Assembly (NCBI GenBank): GCA_021831035.1
Contig: JAKBNL010000003.1
Coordinates: forward strand, 96,165-160,164
From: Actinomycetes bacterium
GTDB taxonomy: Bacteria; Actinomycetota; Acidimicrobiia; Acidimicrobiales; RAAP-2
Reading direction: 5' to 3'
Length of the DNA: 64,000 bases
Below are positions 30,396 through 43,326 of this stretch, in pieces. The position numbers and the translations under genes are program-made. Under the pieces are notes generated by a model. It worked only from the letters and a program-made list of their open reading frames with translations, did not search any database and was not told the DNA's origin. How positions within the stretch are numbered: the stretch's first letter is position 1; the number at the start of each line of letters is the position of its first letter.

Positions 30396-31547
30396 GTGGG
30401 TCGACTGGTCGCCTTCGCGGTCGTCGCCCTCGTGGCGGCGGTGGTGACGGCCATCGTCGACCGCCCGGCTCGGCGCCTCTCGATCGAGATCGGCTACACC
30501 GCCCAACCCGACGAGCGCAAGGTCCACCAGTCGGTCACGCCCTACGGGGGCGGGGCGGCGATGCTGGTCGGCCTGTGCGCCGGGCTCCTCGCGGCGCTGC
30601 TCGTCCCGTCGCTGCGCCCGGTGCTGACGACCTCGCGCGAGGGCTTCGGGGTGCTGCTCGCCGCCGGGGTGATCTTCGTGGTGGGCATGGTCGACGACTT
30701 CCGCGACATGAGCGCCCCGGCCAAGGTGGCCGGTCAGTTCCTCGCCGCCTCGATCCTCTACTTCTCGGGCGCGACGATGTACCAGCTCAAACTCCCCTTC
30801 GCCGGGTTCGTCGTCCTCGGCCCGTCGATCCTGCCGGTGATCACCGCGGTGTGGGTCGTGGCCCTGTGCAACGCCATCAACCTGATCGACGGCCTCGACG
30901 GGCTCGCCGCCGGGATCGTGGCGATCGCCTCGGGCACGCTCTGCGTGTACGGGCTGCGCCTGGAGACGCTCGGGCTCCTGCCCGTGTCCAACGTCGGACC
31001 GCTCATCGCGGCCGTCACCTTCGGCGTCTGCGTGGGCTTCCTGCGCGACAACTTCCACCCGGCGAAGCTGTTCATGGGCGACGCCGGCTCGTTGATGCTC
31101 GGACTGCTCATGAGCGCCTCGACGATGGTGATCGGCGGGCGGACCGCCCCGGCGAGCGGGGTCACCTTCTTCTTCTTCGCCCCGCTGCTCATCCCGGTCT
31201 TCATCCTCGGCGTGCCGCTCATCGACGCCGCCTGGGCCTTCATCCGGCGCACCGCGTCGGGCCAGGGCTTCGACACCCCCGACAAGAACCACATCCACCA
31301 CCGCCTGATGCGCCTGGGCCACGGCCACCGCCGCACGGTGGTGATCCTCTGGGCGTGGACGGCCCTGCTCTGCGGCTTCGTGCTCCTGCCGCTGTTCGAC
31401 AACCGGGCGAACGTCTTCATCCCCCTGGGGGTCGCGGTGCTCGCGATCGCCCTGGTGACCTGGTTCAGCCCGCTGCTCGAGTGGCTCCGGCGGGGCCGCT
31501 CGGCGCCGCGTCCGCCGGCGCCCCCGCGCCAACGGGTCGGCCGGTGA
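30396..31547 (+). CDS. MraY/WecA-family undecaprenyl-phosphate sugar-1-phosphate transferase
   Basis: VGMVDDFRDM; NAINLIDGLDGLAAGI; FMGDAGSLMLG; NHIHHRLMRLGHGHR. Confidence 0.9.
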   Translation: MGRLVAFAVVALVAAVVTAIVDRPARRLSIEIGYTAQPDERKVHQSVTPYGGGAAMLVGLCAGLLAALLVPSLRPVLTTSREGFGVLLAAGVIFVVGMVDDFRDMSAPAKVAGQFLAASILYFSGATMYQLKLPFAGFVVLGPSILPVITAVWVVALCNAINLIDGLDGLAAGIVAIASGTLCVYGLRLETLGLLPVSNVGPLIAAVTFGVCVGFLRDNFHPAKLFMGDAGSLMLGLLMSASTMVIGGRTAPASGVTFFFFAPLLIPVFILGVPLIDAAWAFIRRTASGQGFDTPDKNHIHHRLMRLGHGHRRTVVILWAWTALLCGFVLLPLFDNRANVFIPLGVAVLAIALVTWFSPLLEWLRRGRSAPRPPAPPRQRVGR

Positions 31548-31801
31548 GCGGCGGGCACGGCGACGACCAGGGCCGTGCCCCCTCGGACCAGGGTGGACGA
31601 CGCGAGGGAACGCCGTCGGTGGCGGCGGCGTTCGCGGCGTTGGGCACCTCGATCGCGATCTGCCTCGCGCTCGGGGTCGTTCTCGGGATCTACCTCGACC
31701 GGTGGTGGCACGCCTCGCCGGCCGGTCTGCTGGTCGGGATAGTGTTGGGAGCGGCAGCGGCGGTGGCGAGCGTCCTCTCACTCGTCCGGCGCTTCCTCTG
31801 A
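31544..31801 (+). CDS. AtpZ/AtpI-like ATP synthase accessory membrane protein
   Basis: AAAFAALGTSIAICLALGVVLGIYLDRWWHASPAGLLVGIVLGAAAAVASV; position ahead of atpB. Confidence 0.75.
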   Translation: MSGGHGDDQGRAPSDQGGRREGTPSVAAAFAALGTSIAICLALGVVLGIYLDRWWHASPAGLLVGIVLGAAAAVASVLSLVRRFL

Positions 31802-31812
31802 ATCGTCCGTCC

Positions 31813-32223
31813 GTGCTAGAGAACCTCCCCGCTTCGACACTCCCGCGCCTGCTACGCCGGACAGCCTTCTCGGCGCTCGCCGTCGGGGTGGTCGGCTTCT
31901 TCGTCGCCTTCTTCGTGGCCTCGGCGGTCGCGGCCCTCGGGGTCGCCCTCGGGGTCGCCCTGGCCGTAGTGAACCTGCGACTGCTGGACCGCCAGGCGGC
32001 GCGGGTCGAGGTCGGCAGCGAGGCCAAGAGCACCCGGGCGGTCCGCCGCCAGCTCGGGGGACGCACCACCGGCCGCCTGGCGCTGGTCACCGCCGTGGCC
32101 CTCGTGCTCATCTGGCTCGACGCCCCCCTGGGAGTGGGTATTGTTGTCGGGCTTGTGCTGTATCAGATCGTCTTCGTCGTGAACGTCCTGCGCGTCGTGG
32201 CGAGCCAGGGAGGAGTGGAGTAG
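31813..32223 (+). CDS. AtpI-like membrane protein
   Basis: Four hydrophobic segments, position immediately before atpB. Confidence 0.6.
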   Translation: MLENLPASTLPRLLRRTAFSALAVGVVGFFVAFFVASAVAALGVALGVALAVVNLRLLDRQAARVEVGSEAKSTRAVRRQLGGRTTGRLALVTAVALVLIWLDAPLGVGIVVGLVLYQIVFVVNVLRVVASQGGVE

Positions 32224-32228
32224 AGCCG

Positions 32229-33026
32229 ATGCTGTTCGCTGCGGCTAAGACCATTCCCGTCGGGGACCACCCCTACTGGCACCTCGCCGGACTCACGATC
32301 GACGAGGACATCGTCCTGGGCACCCTGCTGGCGGCGGCGATCTTCCTCGGGCTGGGCTTCTGGATGCGCAAGAAGCTCACCGACGGCGTGCCGAGCAAGA
32401 TCCAGATCGTCTGGGAGGTGCTCACCGAGCAGGTCACCGAGCTCGCCGACTCGGCCATCGGTCCCCAGGGCCGGCGCTTCGTGCCGGTCGGGGTCACCCT
32501 CTTCCTCTTCATCCTCATCTGCAACTGGCTCGACTTCCTGCCCTCCGCGCTGCGCCCCGGCCAGTCGGGCGACATCTTCCCGGCGCCCACCAGCGACGTG
32601 AACCTGCCCCTCGCCATGGCGCTGTTCGTCATCGTCTGGGCCCACATCGAGTCGTTCCGCGCCCGCGGCGTCCGGGGCTACTTCCGCCACTACGCCCAGC
32701 CGTTCAAGGCGCTCGCCCCGATCAACCTGATCGAGGAGATCACCAAGCCGATCACCCTGACCTTCCGTCTCTTCGGCAACATCTTCTCGGGCGGCCTGAT
32801 GGTGGTGGTGATGCTCACGCTCCTGCCGATCTACGTCACCCCACCCCTCGAGATCGTCTGGAAGTTCTTCGACACCGGCCTGCTCGGCACGATCCAGGCG
32901 TTCATCTTCACGCTCCTCACGATGCTCTACTTCGGCTTCGCGATGAGCCACGACGAGGCGCCCGAGGCGCACGAGTCGCGCGAGCCGGCGGCCCCCGCCC
33001 GGGTCGCCCACGAGGTCCTGCAGTGA
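32229..33026 (+). CDS. atpB: F0F1 ATP synthase subunit a
   Basis: LNLIEEITKPITLTFRLFGNIFSGGLMVVVML. Confidence 0.95.
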   Translation: MLFAAAKTIPVGDHPYWHLAGLTIDEDIVLGTLLAAAIFLGLGFWMRKKLTDGVPSKIQIVWEVLTEQVTELADSAIGPQGRRFVPVGVTLFLFILICNWLDFLPSALRPGQSGDIFPAPTSDVNLPLAMALFVIVWAHIESFRARGVRGYFRHYAQPFKALAPINLIEEITKPITLTFRLFGNIFSGGLMVVVMLTLLPIYVTPPLEIVWKFFDTGLLGTIQAFIFTLLTMLYFGFAMSHDEAPEAHESREPAAPARVAHEVLQ

Positions 33027-33048
33027 ACCATCCCAGGAGGAGTAGATA

Positions 33049-33318
33049 ATGGCAACGGACACCACAGCGGTCAGCGACGCCGTTCGCAACGCCGGGGCGC
33101 TCATCGGTGGCGGTCTCGCCCTCGGCGGCGGCGCCATCGGTGCGGCGATCGGTGACGGCCTGGCGGGGAGCCAGACCATCGCGGCCATCGCGCGTCAGCC
33201 CGAGATCGAGAACAAGGCGAGGACGTACTTCTTCTTGACCGTCGGCCTGGTCGAGGCGATGTACTTCATCAACCTGCTGTTCATGGTCGTCTTCGTCTAC
33301 GTGTTCCAGAAGCACTGA
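33049..33318 (+). CDS. atpE: F0F1 ATP synthase subunit c
   Basis: [46 protein letters not shown]. Confidence 0.96.
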   Translation: MATDTTAVSDAVRNAGALIGGGLALGGGAIGAAIGDGLAGSQTIAAIARQPEIENKARTYFFLTVGLVEAMYFINLLFMVVFVYVFQKH

Positions 33319-33356
33319 CCCGGGGTCAACCCGTCCGCTAGGAAAGTCGGCCCACC

Positions 33357-33878
33357 ATGCTCGCCACTTCCATCTTCCTCCTGCCCAACGGGACGTTCAT
33401 CGTCGAGTTGGTCGTCTTCATCGTCCTCCTCCTGATCGCTCGGCGCTACTTCCTCCCGCCGATCGTCAAGGCCATGGAGAGCCGTCAGGAGAAGGTGCGC
33501 ACCTCGCTCGCCGCCGCCGAGGCCGCGCGGGCCGAGGCCGCCCAAGCCGAGGACGAGCGCGCCCGTGTGCTGGGCGAGGCCCGTGACCAGGCCCGCCAGA
33601 TCGTGGCCGCCGCCCAGGCCACGTCGGACCAGTTGAAGGCCGAGGCGACCGGACGGGCTCAGGCCGAGTACGAGCGCATCCTCGCCGGCGCCCAGGTCGA
33701 GGTCGACGCCGCCCGCCAGCGGGCCGTCGACGGCGCCTCGGCCCGGATCGGCGAGATCGTCTTCGACCTCGTCGCCAAGATCGTCGGCCGCGAGGTGGAC
33801 CAGGGCGCCCACGAGGACCTCGTGCGCGAGGCCATCGCCGCCCTGCGCGCCGAGGCCGCGCGGGGGTCGAACCGCTAG
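33357..33878 (+). CDS. atpF: F0F1 ATP synthase subunit b
   Basis: N-terminal TM then long charged Ala/Glu-rich helix; operon position. Confidence 0.93.
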   Translation: MLATSIFLLPNGTFIVELVVFIVLLLIARRYFLPPIVKAMESRQEKVRTSLAAAEAARAEAAQAEDERARVLGEARDQARQIVAAAQATSDQLKAEATGRAQAEYERILAGAQVEVDAARQRAVDGASARIGEIVFDLVAKIVGREVDQGAHEDLVREAIAALRAEAARGSNR

Positions 33879-33880
33879 TC

Positions 33881-34801
33881 ATGCTCGCCAAGCTCGAAGG
33901 CTTCGCCACCGCCCTGCTCGGACGACTGTCCGGCGACGACCTCGCGGTCGTGGTCGCCGACCTGCGCGCCCTGGTGGACACGGTGCGCGACCAGCGCACC
34001 TTCGACACGGCCCTCACCGACACCTCGATCGCGCCGCTCTCCCGCGGCGCCGTCGTGCGCGACCTGCTCACCGGCCGGGTGAGCCCCACGACGGTGCGCC
34101 TGGCGGCCTACGCCGCCGCCGAGTCGCCGGCGCCCGAGGTGCCCCGGTCCTTCGAGGAGCTGGCCCACGCCGCGCGCACCCTCGCCGAGACCGGCGCGTT
34201 CGACCTGCCCGGCCTGGGCCTGCTCGAGGCGCGCCACCGCGTCGCCGGCTACGCCGACGCCGTGCTCGAGGACGTCGCGATCGAGCGCTTCGCCCGGGTC
34301 GAGACCGAGCTCTTCGAGTGGGCCCGGACCGTCGAGGCCAGCCCCGAGCTGCGCCGGGTCCTGCTCGACCGCGACGCCCCCCTCGGATCGCGCCTCGGGC
34401 TGACCGACGACCTCCTGGGCGCGCGCGGGGACGACGTGGCCGTCGCCCTCGCGCGCTTCGTGGTGATCGGCGGGCGGCCGCGCGACGTGATCGGCACCCT
34501 CGACTTCCTCGTCGACTACGTCGCCGCCGTGCGCGAGTGGCGCGTGGCGCGCGTGCGCAGCGCCCGCCCGCTCGACGAGGCGAGTCGCGAGGCGCTGCGC
34601 GCCAGCCTGACCGCCCTGACCGGTCTCCCGGTCGAACTGCAGGTCGACGTCGAGCCCGACCTGCTCGGGGGAGTCCTCGTCCAGGTGGGGGACCTCCGCC
34701 TGGACGCCACGACGCGCGGCCGCCTCGGCACGCTGCGCGACGCCGTGGCCGCGACGCGCGGCCTCGTGTCGGCCCTCGACGGGCCGGCCGACAACGAGTA
34801 G
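33881..34801 (+). CDS. atpH: F0F1 ATP synthase subunit delta
   Basis: C-terminal [56 protein letters not shown]. Confidence 0.92.
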   Translation: MLAKLEGFATALLGRLSGDDLAVVVADLRALVDTVRDQRTFDTALTDTSIAPLSRGAVVRDLLTGRVSPTTVRLAAYAAAESPAPEVPRSFEELAHAARTLAETGAFDLPGLGLLEARHRVAGYADAVLEDVAIERFARVETELFEWARTVEASPELRRVLLDRDAPLGSRLGLTDDLLGARGDDVAVALARFVVIGGRPRDVIGTLDFLVDYVAAVREWRVARVRSARPLDEASREALRASLTALTGLPVELQVDVEPDLLGGVLVQVGDLRLDATTRGRLGTLRDAVAATRGLVSALDGPADNE

Positions 34802-34811
34802 GAGACCAGCC

Positions 34812-36329
34812 ATGACCGATCTCAACATCAGCGCCAGTGACATCACCGAGGCGTTGCGGCGTCACGTCACCGAGTTCAACCCCGAGGTCTTCGCCGAGCA
34901 GGTGGGCCGCGTGGTCGAGGTCGGCGACGGCATCGCGCGCGTCTCGGGGCTGCCCGGGGCCAAGCTCAACGAACTCCTCGAGTTCGAGGACGGCACGGTG
35001 GGCCTCGCGATGAACCTCGACGAGGACACCATCGGCGCGGTCGTGCTGGGCGCCGTCGACCGCATCGAGGAGGAGCAGGTCGTGCGCGCGACCGGCCGGA
35101 TCCTGTCGATCCCGGTGGGCGACGCGCTGCTCGGCCGGGTCCTCAACCCCCTGGGCGAGCCGCTCGACGGCAAGGGGCCGATCCAGGGCGCCGGGGAGCG
35201 CCGCATGGAGATCCAGGCGCCCGGCATCACCGGCCGTCAGCCGGTCGCCGAGCCCCTCCAGACGGGCATCAAGGCCATCGACGCCATGACCCCGATCGGG
35301 CGCGGCCAGCGCGAGCTCATCATCGGCGACCGCAAGACCGGCAAGACGACCATCGCCATCGACACGATCCTGAACCAGAAGGGTCAGGGCGTGAAGTGCA
35401 TCTACGTGGCGGTGGGCCAGAAGAACTCGTCGGTCGCCCAGACCGTCAAGACCCTCGAGGACCACGGGGCCCTGGAGTACACCGTGGTCGTGGTGGCCGG
35501 CGCCGGCGACCCCGCGCCGTTCAAGTACCTGGCCCCCTACGCCGGCTGCGCGATCGGTCAGGAGTGGATGGACAACGGCGGCCACGCGCTCGTGGTCTAC
35601 GACGACCTGTCCAAGCAGGCCGAGGCCTACCGCCAGATCTCGTTGCTGCTGCGGCGCCCGCCGGGCCGCGAGGCCTACCCCGGGGACGTCTTCTACCTGC
35701 ACAGCCGCCTGCTCGAGCGCGCGGCCAAGCTCTCCGACGAGCGCGGCGGCGGCTCCCTGACGGCCCTGCCGATCATCGAGACCAAGGCCGGCGACATCTC
35801 GGCCTACATCCCGACGAACGTCATCTCGATCACCGACGGTCAGATCTTCCTCGAGTCCGACCTCTTCTACTCCGGGGTGCGCCCGGCCATCAACGTGGGC
35901 AACTCGGTGTCGCGCGTCGGCGGGGCGGCCCAGATCCGCGCCATGCGCTCGGTGTCGGGCTCGCTCAAGATCGACCTCGCCCAGTTCCGCGACCTCGAGG
36001 CCTTCGCGACCTTCGGCTCCGAGCTCGACAAGGCCTCCCAGGCCCAGCTCGACCGCGGCTACCGGCTGACCGAGCTCTTGAAGCAGGGGCTCAACGCGCC
36101 GATGCCGGTCGAAGAGCAGGTCGTGGCGATCTACGCCGGCACCCGCGGGTGGCTCGACACGATCCCGGTGGAGGACGTGCGCCGCTTCGAGGCGGAGCTC
36201 CTGACGGCGTTCCGCGCCCGTCACGGCGACCTGCTCGCCCACATCCGTGACACCCGCCAGCTGCCCGACGAGGCGGCGATGGACGCGGCGATGCGCGAAG
36301 TCGTCAACGGCTTCGCGACGAGCGACTAG
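34812..36329 (+). CDS. atpA: F0F1 ATP synthase subunit alpha
   Basis: [28 protein letters not shown]. Confidence 0.97.
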   Translation: MTDLNISASDITEALRRHVTEFNPEVFAEQVGRVVEVGDGIARVSGLPGAKLNELLEFEDGTVGLAMNLDEDTIGAVVLGAVDRIEEEQVVRATGRILSIPVGDALLGRVLNPLGEPLDGKGPIQGAGERRMEIQAPGITGRQPVAEPLQTGIKAIDAMTPIGRGQRELIIGDRKTGKTTIAIDTILNQKGQGVKCIYVAVGQKNSSVAQTVKTLEDHGALEYTVVVVAGAGDPAPFKYLAPYAGCAIGQEWMDNGGHALVVYDDLSKQAEAYRQISLLLRRPPGREAYPGDVFYLHSRLLERAAKLSDERGGGSLTALPIIETKAGDISAYIPTNVISITDGQIFLESDLFYSGVRPAINVGNSVSRVGGAAQIRAMRSVSGSLKIDLAQFRDLEAFATFGSELDKASQAQLDRGYRLTELLKQGLNAPMPVEEQVVAIYAGTRGWLDTIPVEDVRRFEAELLTAFRARHGDLLAHIRDTRQLPDEAAMDAAMREVVNGFATSD

Positions 36330-36336
36330 GAGAATC

Positions 36337-38667
<2,331 letters not shown>

Positions 38668-38668
<1 letters not shown>

Positions 38669-39099
38669 TGGCCACGCTCAGCGTCGAGGTCCTGGCCCCC
38701 GAGGCCGTCCTGTGGCGCGGGACGGCCCGCGCGCTGGTGGCCCGCTCCTCCGAGGGCGACTTCACGGTCATGGCCGGCTACGCGCCGACGGTGGGCGACG
38801 TGGTGTCGAGCGTGGTGCGCGTGGAGGGCACCGAGGAGGGCGAGGTGTCCTTCGCGGTGCACGCCGGCTTCTTCGCCGTCGGCCCGGGCGAGGCCGAGGG
38901 CGAGACGCGCGCGACCGTGCTCGCGAGCGTCGTCGAGCGGGTCGACGAGATCGACGTCGGCCGGGCCCAGGCGGCCCTCGAGCGGGCCCAGGGCGCGCTG
39001 GCCGCGGCGTCGTCCTCGGACGACCCCACGGCCTACGTCGCGGCCCTGGAGGCCGTGGCGCGCGCCGAGCTGCGCCTGCGCGCGGCCGCCGCGCGCTGA
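38668..39099 (+). CDS. atpC: F0F1 ATP synthase subunit epsilon
   Basis: LSVEVLAPEAVLWRGTARALVARSSEGDFTVMAGYAPTV; operon position. Confidence 0.92.
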
Positions 39100-39531
39100 T
39101 CAGCGCGCCGAGACGTACTCCAGCAGCTCGCGCTTCTCGCTCTCGAGCTGGTCGAGGCGGGCCTTGACGACGTCGCCGATCGACACGAGGCCGACGAGCT
39201 GTCCCCCCTCGACCACCGGGACGTGGCGGAAGCGACGTTCGGTCATGGTGGCGAGCACCCGCAGGAGGTCGGTCGAGCCCGTGCAGACCGTGACCTCGCT
39301 CGACATGTGCGCCGAGACCGGGTCGCCCAGGGCGCCGGGGCCGCCGCCGGCGAGGGCCCGCACCGCGTCGCGCTCGGAGAAGATGCCCGCGAAGGGCGGG
39401 TGCGCGCCGGTCACCACGAGCGCGCCGATGCGCCGCTCGGCGAGGATGGCCAGCGCCTCGGCGATCGTGGCGTCGCGGGCGACCGTGGCGACCTCGCGCC
39501 CCTTGGCGTCGAGGATGGCTGAGACGTTCAT
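39100..39531 (-). CDS. Tandem CBS-domain protein
   Basis: ATIAEALAILAERRIGALVVTG; RFRHVPVVEGGQLVGLVSIGDVVKARL. Confidence 0.9.
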   Translation of the reverse strand: MNVSAILDAKGREVATVARDATIAEALAILAERRIGALVVTGAHPPFAGIFSERDAVRALAGGGPGALGDPVSAHMSSEVTVCTGSTDLLRVLATMTERRFRHVPVVEGGQLVGLVSIGDVVKARLDQLESEKRELLEYVSAR

Positions 39532-39606
39532 CGCGCCCCCTTTCGTCGGCGCCGCCACCAGACGGCCCCGTGAGCGGAGGTTAACGGAGGCCGGGCCGGC
39601 GCGCCA

Positions 39607-40596
39607 CTAGAACCCCGCGGCGTTGAACTCCTGGAGCTTGTCGTGGCGGTGGAAGGTCTCGATCGTGCGCACCGTGCCGGTGCGCGAGCGCACCACCAGC
39701 GACTGGGTCGTCGCGCCGAAGTCGTAGAAGCGCACGCCGCGCAGGAAGTCGCCGTCGGTGATGGCGGTGCAGGCGAAGAAGCAGTTCTCACTCGCCACGA
39801 GGTCGTGGGTCGTGAGGACGCGGTCGAAGTCGTAGCCCTGGGCCTCGGCCTGGGCGCGGACCTCGTCGTTGTGGGCGTGCAGCACCCCCTGGATCTCGCC
39901 GCCCAGACCGTGGAGGGCGGCCGCGGCGATGACGCCCTCGGGCGTGCCACCGATCCCGAGCAGGATGTCGGCACCGGAGTTGGGCCAGCCCGTCGCGATG
40001 GCGCCGGCGACGTCGCCGTCGGTGATCGAGAGCACCCGCGCGCCGGCCTCGCGGACCTCGGCGACGAGGTCGGCGTGGCGCGGCCGGTCCAGGACGACCA
40101 CCCCGAGCTCCTGGACGGGCTTGTTCAGCCGCTTGGAGAGCTCCTTGAGGTTGTCGGTCGGCGAGGCGTTGACGTCGACGGCGCCGCGGCCCCGCGGTCC
40201 GACCGCGACCTTCTTCATGTAGAAGCAGGGGCCCGGGTCGAACATCGTGCCCCGCTCGGAGAGCGCGATCACCGCCAGCGCCCCGTTGCGGCCCTGGGCC
40301 GTCAGGGTCGTGCCGTCGATGGGGTCGACCGCCACGTCGACCTCGGGCGGGCGGCCGTCGCCGACGCGCTCGCCGTTGTAGAGCATGGGCGCGTGGTCCT
40401 TCTCGCCCTCCCCGATGACGACGATCCCGTCCATCGCCACGGCCCCCAGGACGAAGCGCATCGCGTCGACCGCGGCCCGGTCGGCCGATATCTTGTCGCC
40501 ACGGCCGGCCCAGCGCGCGGCGGCGATGGCCGCCGCCTCGGTGACCCGGGTGAGCTCGAGGGCGATGTTGCGGTCGGGCTGGGTCGGCTGACGCAT
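39607..40596 (-). CDS. glpX: Class II fructose-1,6-bisphosphatase (GlpX)
   Basis: TEAAAIAAARWAGRGDKISADRAAVDAMR; VVIGEGEKDHAPMLYNGE; DPIDGTTLTA. Confidence 0.94.
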   Translation of the reverse strand: MRQPTQPDRNIALELTRVTEAAAIAAARWAGRGDKISADRAAVDAMRFVLGAVAMDGIVVIGEGEKDHAPMLYNGERVGDGRPPEVDVAVDPIDGTTLTAQGRNGALAVIALSERGTMFDPGPCFYMKKVAVGPRGRGAVDVNASPTDNLKELSKRLNKPVQELGVVVLDRPRHADLVAEVREAGARVLSITDGDVAGAIATGWPNSGADILLGIGGTPEGVIAAAALHGLGGEIQGVLHAHNDEVRAQAEAQGYDFDRVLTTHDLVASENCFFACTAITDGDFLRGVRFYDFGATTQSLVVRSRTGTVRTIETFHRHDKLQEFNAAGF

Positions 40597-40670
40597 GGGG
40601 CCAGCGTAACCCCGCCCCCCTGACCACCCCAAATGGGGGCGGGGGGCGCGCCAGGGGCCATACTGGAGCC

Positions 40671-41936
40671 GTGCCCTCGCTCGTTTTGAAGCCCTCCGGC
40701 GCGCTCGCGGGCGAGGTGACCGCCCTCGGGGCGAAGAACGCCGTGCTGAAACAGATGGCCGCCTGCCTGCTCGCCACCGGCGAGCACCGGCTCAGCAACG
40801 TGCCCGACATCTCCGACGTCACCGTGATGGCCGAGCTGCTCGTGGCCCTCGGCTGCGCGGTGGTCCGGCCGACCGCCCACGAGCTGGTGGTGCGGGTCCC
40901 CGAGGCGAGCGAGCTCGCGCCCTACGCGCCGGCGCACCTCTTCGAGGCGATGCGGGCCTCGATCGTCGTGCTCGGCCCGCTGCTCGCGCGCTGCGGCGAG
41001 GCGCACATGGCCCTGCCCGGCGGCGACGACTTCGGCCAGCGCCCGATCAACTTCCACACCGAGGGACTGAGCGCGATGGGCGCGCGCTTCTCCAACGACC
41101 GCACCTCGATCCACGCGGTCACGACGGAGCCCCGGCTGCGCGCGACGCGCGTGGTGCTCGAGTACCCGAGCCACACCGCGACCGACAACCTGCTCATGGC
41201 CGCGGTACTGGCCCAGGGCCGCACGGTCATCGACAACGCGGCGCGGGAGCCCGAGGTCGAGGACCTCGGTCGCCAGCTGCTCGCGATGGGCGCGCGCGTC
41301 GAGGGGCTCGGCACCTCGCGGCTCACCGTCGAGGGGGTGGAGCGGCTCACCCCGGCCGTCCACGAGGTCGTCACGGACCGGGTCGTGTCGGCCACCTACC
41401 TCGCCGCCGCGGCCATCACCGGCGGCAGCGTGCGGGTGCTCGACGCCCGGGCCGACCACATGGTCATGCTCCTGCGCAAGCTCGAGGCGATGGGGGTGAT
41501 GGTCGACCGTGAGGGGACGGGCGTCGCGGCGACCGCGACCGGGCGCCTGCGCGGGGTCGACGTCGCCACCCTGCCCTACCCGGGCGTGGCCACCGACTAC
41601 AAGCCGCTGCTCACCACGATCCTGGCCGTCGCCGAGGGGGTCTCGGTCGTCACCGAGAACCTCTTCGTCGGGCGGTTCCGCTACGTCGACGAGCTGATCC
41701 GCCTGGGGGCCGACATCACGACCGAGGGCCACCACGCGGTGGTGCGCGGGGTCGAGGGCCTCACCGGCACCCAGGTGCGCGCGACCGACATCCGGGCGGC
41801 CGCGGCGCTCGCCCTGGCCGGCCTCGTGGCCGAGGGCGAGACTGTGGTGGGCGGCCTCGAGCACGTCGAGCGCGGCTACGACGACTTCGTCGGTCGCCTG
41901 CGCTCACTCGGCGCGGCCGTCGAGCGCCGCGCGTGA
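40671..41936 (+). CDS. murA: UDP-N-acetylglucosamine 1-carboxyvinyltransferase
   Basis: GALAGEVTALGAKNAVLKQMAACLL; LPGGDDFGQRPINFH; YPGVATDYKPLLTTI. The glycine/cysteine active-site loop looks diverged. Confidence 0.9.
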   Translation: MPSLVLKPSGALAGEVTALGAKNAVLKQMAACLLATGEHRLSNVPDISDVTVMAELLVALGCAVVRPTAHELVVRVPEASELAPYAPAHLFEAMRASIVVLGPLLARCGEAHMALPGGDDFGQRPINFHTEGLSAMGARFSNDRTSIHAVTTEPRLRATRVVLEYPSHTATDNLLMAAVLAQGRTVIDNAAREPEVEDLGRQLLAMGARVEGLGTSRLTVEGVERLTPAVHEVVTDRVVSATYLAAAAITGGSVRVLDARADHMVMLLRKLEAMGVMVDREGTGVAATATGRLRGVDVATLPYPGVATDYKPLLTTILAVAEGVSVVTENLFVGRFRYVDELIRLGADITTEGHHAVVRGVEGLTGTQVRATDIRAAAALALAGLVAEGETVVGGLEHVERGYDDFVGRLRSLGAAVERRA

Positions 41937-42877
41937 GGGCGCCGGAGGAGCTCCTCGAAGAGGCCCGCGCGGGCTCGCGCGCCGCGCTCGCCCGGCTGCT
42001 CAGCTACGTGGAGGCTGGAGGCGACGCCCTGCGCGCGACGGCGGCCCTGGCCTACCGCACGCCGGTGCCCTACGTGGTCGGGGTGACCGGCCCACCGGGC
42101 GCGGGCAAGTCGACGCTCACCGACCAGTACATCGCGGCCACCCTCGCGGGGCGGACCGAGGGCGAGGGCCGGCTGGGCGTGCTGTGCGTCGACCCGACCT
42201 CGCCCTTCTCCGGGGGCGCGATCCTGGGCGACCGGATCCGTATGCAGGCCCACGCCACCGACGACCGGGTCTTCATCCGCTCGATGGCCACCCGGGGCCA
42301 CCTGGGGGGCCTCTCGCTCGCCGTGCCCGACGCGGTGCGTGTCCTCGGGGCGACGGGATCGCGCCGGGTCCTCGTCGAGACGGTCGGGGTGGGTCAGATG
42401 GAGGTCGACATCGCCTCGGCCGCCGACACGACGGTGGTGGTGACCAACCCCGGCTGGGGCGACGCGATGCAGGCCAACAAGGCCGGGCTGCTCGAGGTGG
42501 CCGACGTCTTCGTGATCAACAAGGCCGACCGCGCCGGCGTGCGCGAGACCCGCCGCGACCTCGAGCAGATGCTCGACCTCGGGGGCGCGCGCGACTGGCG
42601 ACCCCCGATCGTCGAGACCGTGGCCACCACCGGCGCCGGGATCGCGGACCTCCTCGAGGCCCTCGACGCGCACCGGACGCACCTCGACGGGGCCGGGCTG
42701 GTGGCGCGCCGCCGGGCCCACGCGCGCGCCCAGCTCGAGGCGGTGGTCGCCGCGGCGCTGCGCGAGCGCGCCGCGACGCGCGCCGGCGGCGCGGCCCTGG
42801 AGGCCGCCGTGGAGCTGCTCCTCGAGGGCCGCGCCGACCCCTACGGCGCGGCCGAGACGTTACTGTCGGAGCCGTGA
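41933..42877 (+). CDS. meaB: Methylmalonyl-CoA mutase-associated GTPase (MeaB/ArgK family)
   Basis: VGVTGPPGAGKSTLTDQYI; RRVLVETVGVGQMEVDIA; INKADRAG. Confidence 0.94.
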   Translation: MRAPEELLEEARAGSRAALARLLSYVEAGGDALRATAALAYRTPVPYVVGVTGPPGAGKSTLTDQYIAATLAGRTEGEGRLGVLCVDPTSPFSGGAILGDRIRMQAHATDDRVFIRSMATRGHLGGLSLAVPDAVRVLGATGSRRVLVETVGVGQMEVDIASAADTTVVVTNPGWGDAMQANKAGLLEVADVFVINKADRAGVRETRRDLEQMLDLGGARDWRPPIVETVATTGAGIADLLEALDAHRTHLDGAGLVARRRAHARAQLEAVVAAALRERAATRAGGAALEAAVELLLEGRADPYGAAETLLSEP

Positions 42878-43326
42878 TCGCCACCTCGGTCGGCTACGAC
42901 CTCGTCTTCTTGGTCCACGTGATGACGGCGGTGGCGGTGGTGATCGTGCTCGTGGCCATGCGCACCGCCGCCGACGCGGTCGCCCGGGGCGCCGACGCCG
43001 CGACCCAGGCCCGGCGCCTGCCCACGGGCACCAACTGGGCCGCGCGGCTCGTCCACCTGCTCCCGGTGACCGGTCTCGTCATGGCCCTGACGGGCGACGC
43101 GTCGGTGTCGCTCGGCCACGCCTGGGTCGTCGCGGGGATCGTGCTCTACGTGCTGGCCGCCGGTCACCTGGAGGCGCGGGTCCTGCCGCTCGAGGCCGAG
43201 GTCGCCCGCGAGGCCGCCCGCGAGGGGCGGGCCCCGGCCGGCGAGGGCCGTCGGCTGCGGCTCTCGGTCGACACGGCCCTGGCCCTCATCGCGCTGGCCC
43301 TGATCGCGATGCTGGTCCAGTTCTAG
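42874..43326 (+). CDS. Integral membrane protein, DUF2269-like
   Basis: Four hydrophobic segments; GYDLVFLVHVMTAVAVVIVLVAM. Confidence 0.6.
   Translation: MIATSVGYDLVFLVHVMTAVAVVIVLVAMRTAADAVARGADAATQARRLPTGTNWAARLVHLLPVTGLVMALTGDASVSLGHAWVVAGIVLYVLAAGHLEARVLPLEAEVAREAAREGRAPAGEGRRLRLSVDTALALIALALIAMLVQF

Noticed and set aside
28929-32111. 1,060-aa minus-strand ORF opposite glyA/wecA-like genes
   Set aside because: Antisense high-GC spurious ORF, low-complexity R/G/H/E composition.
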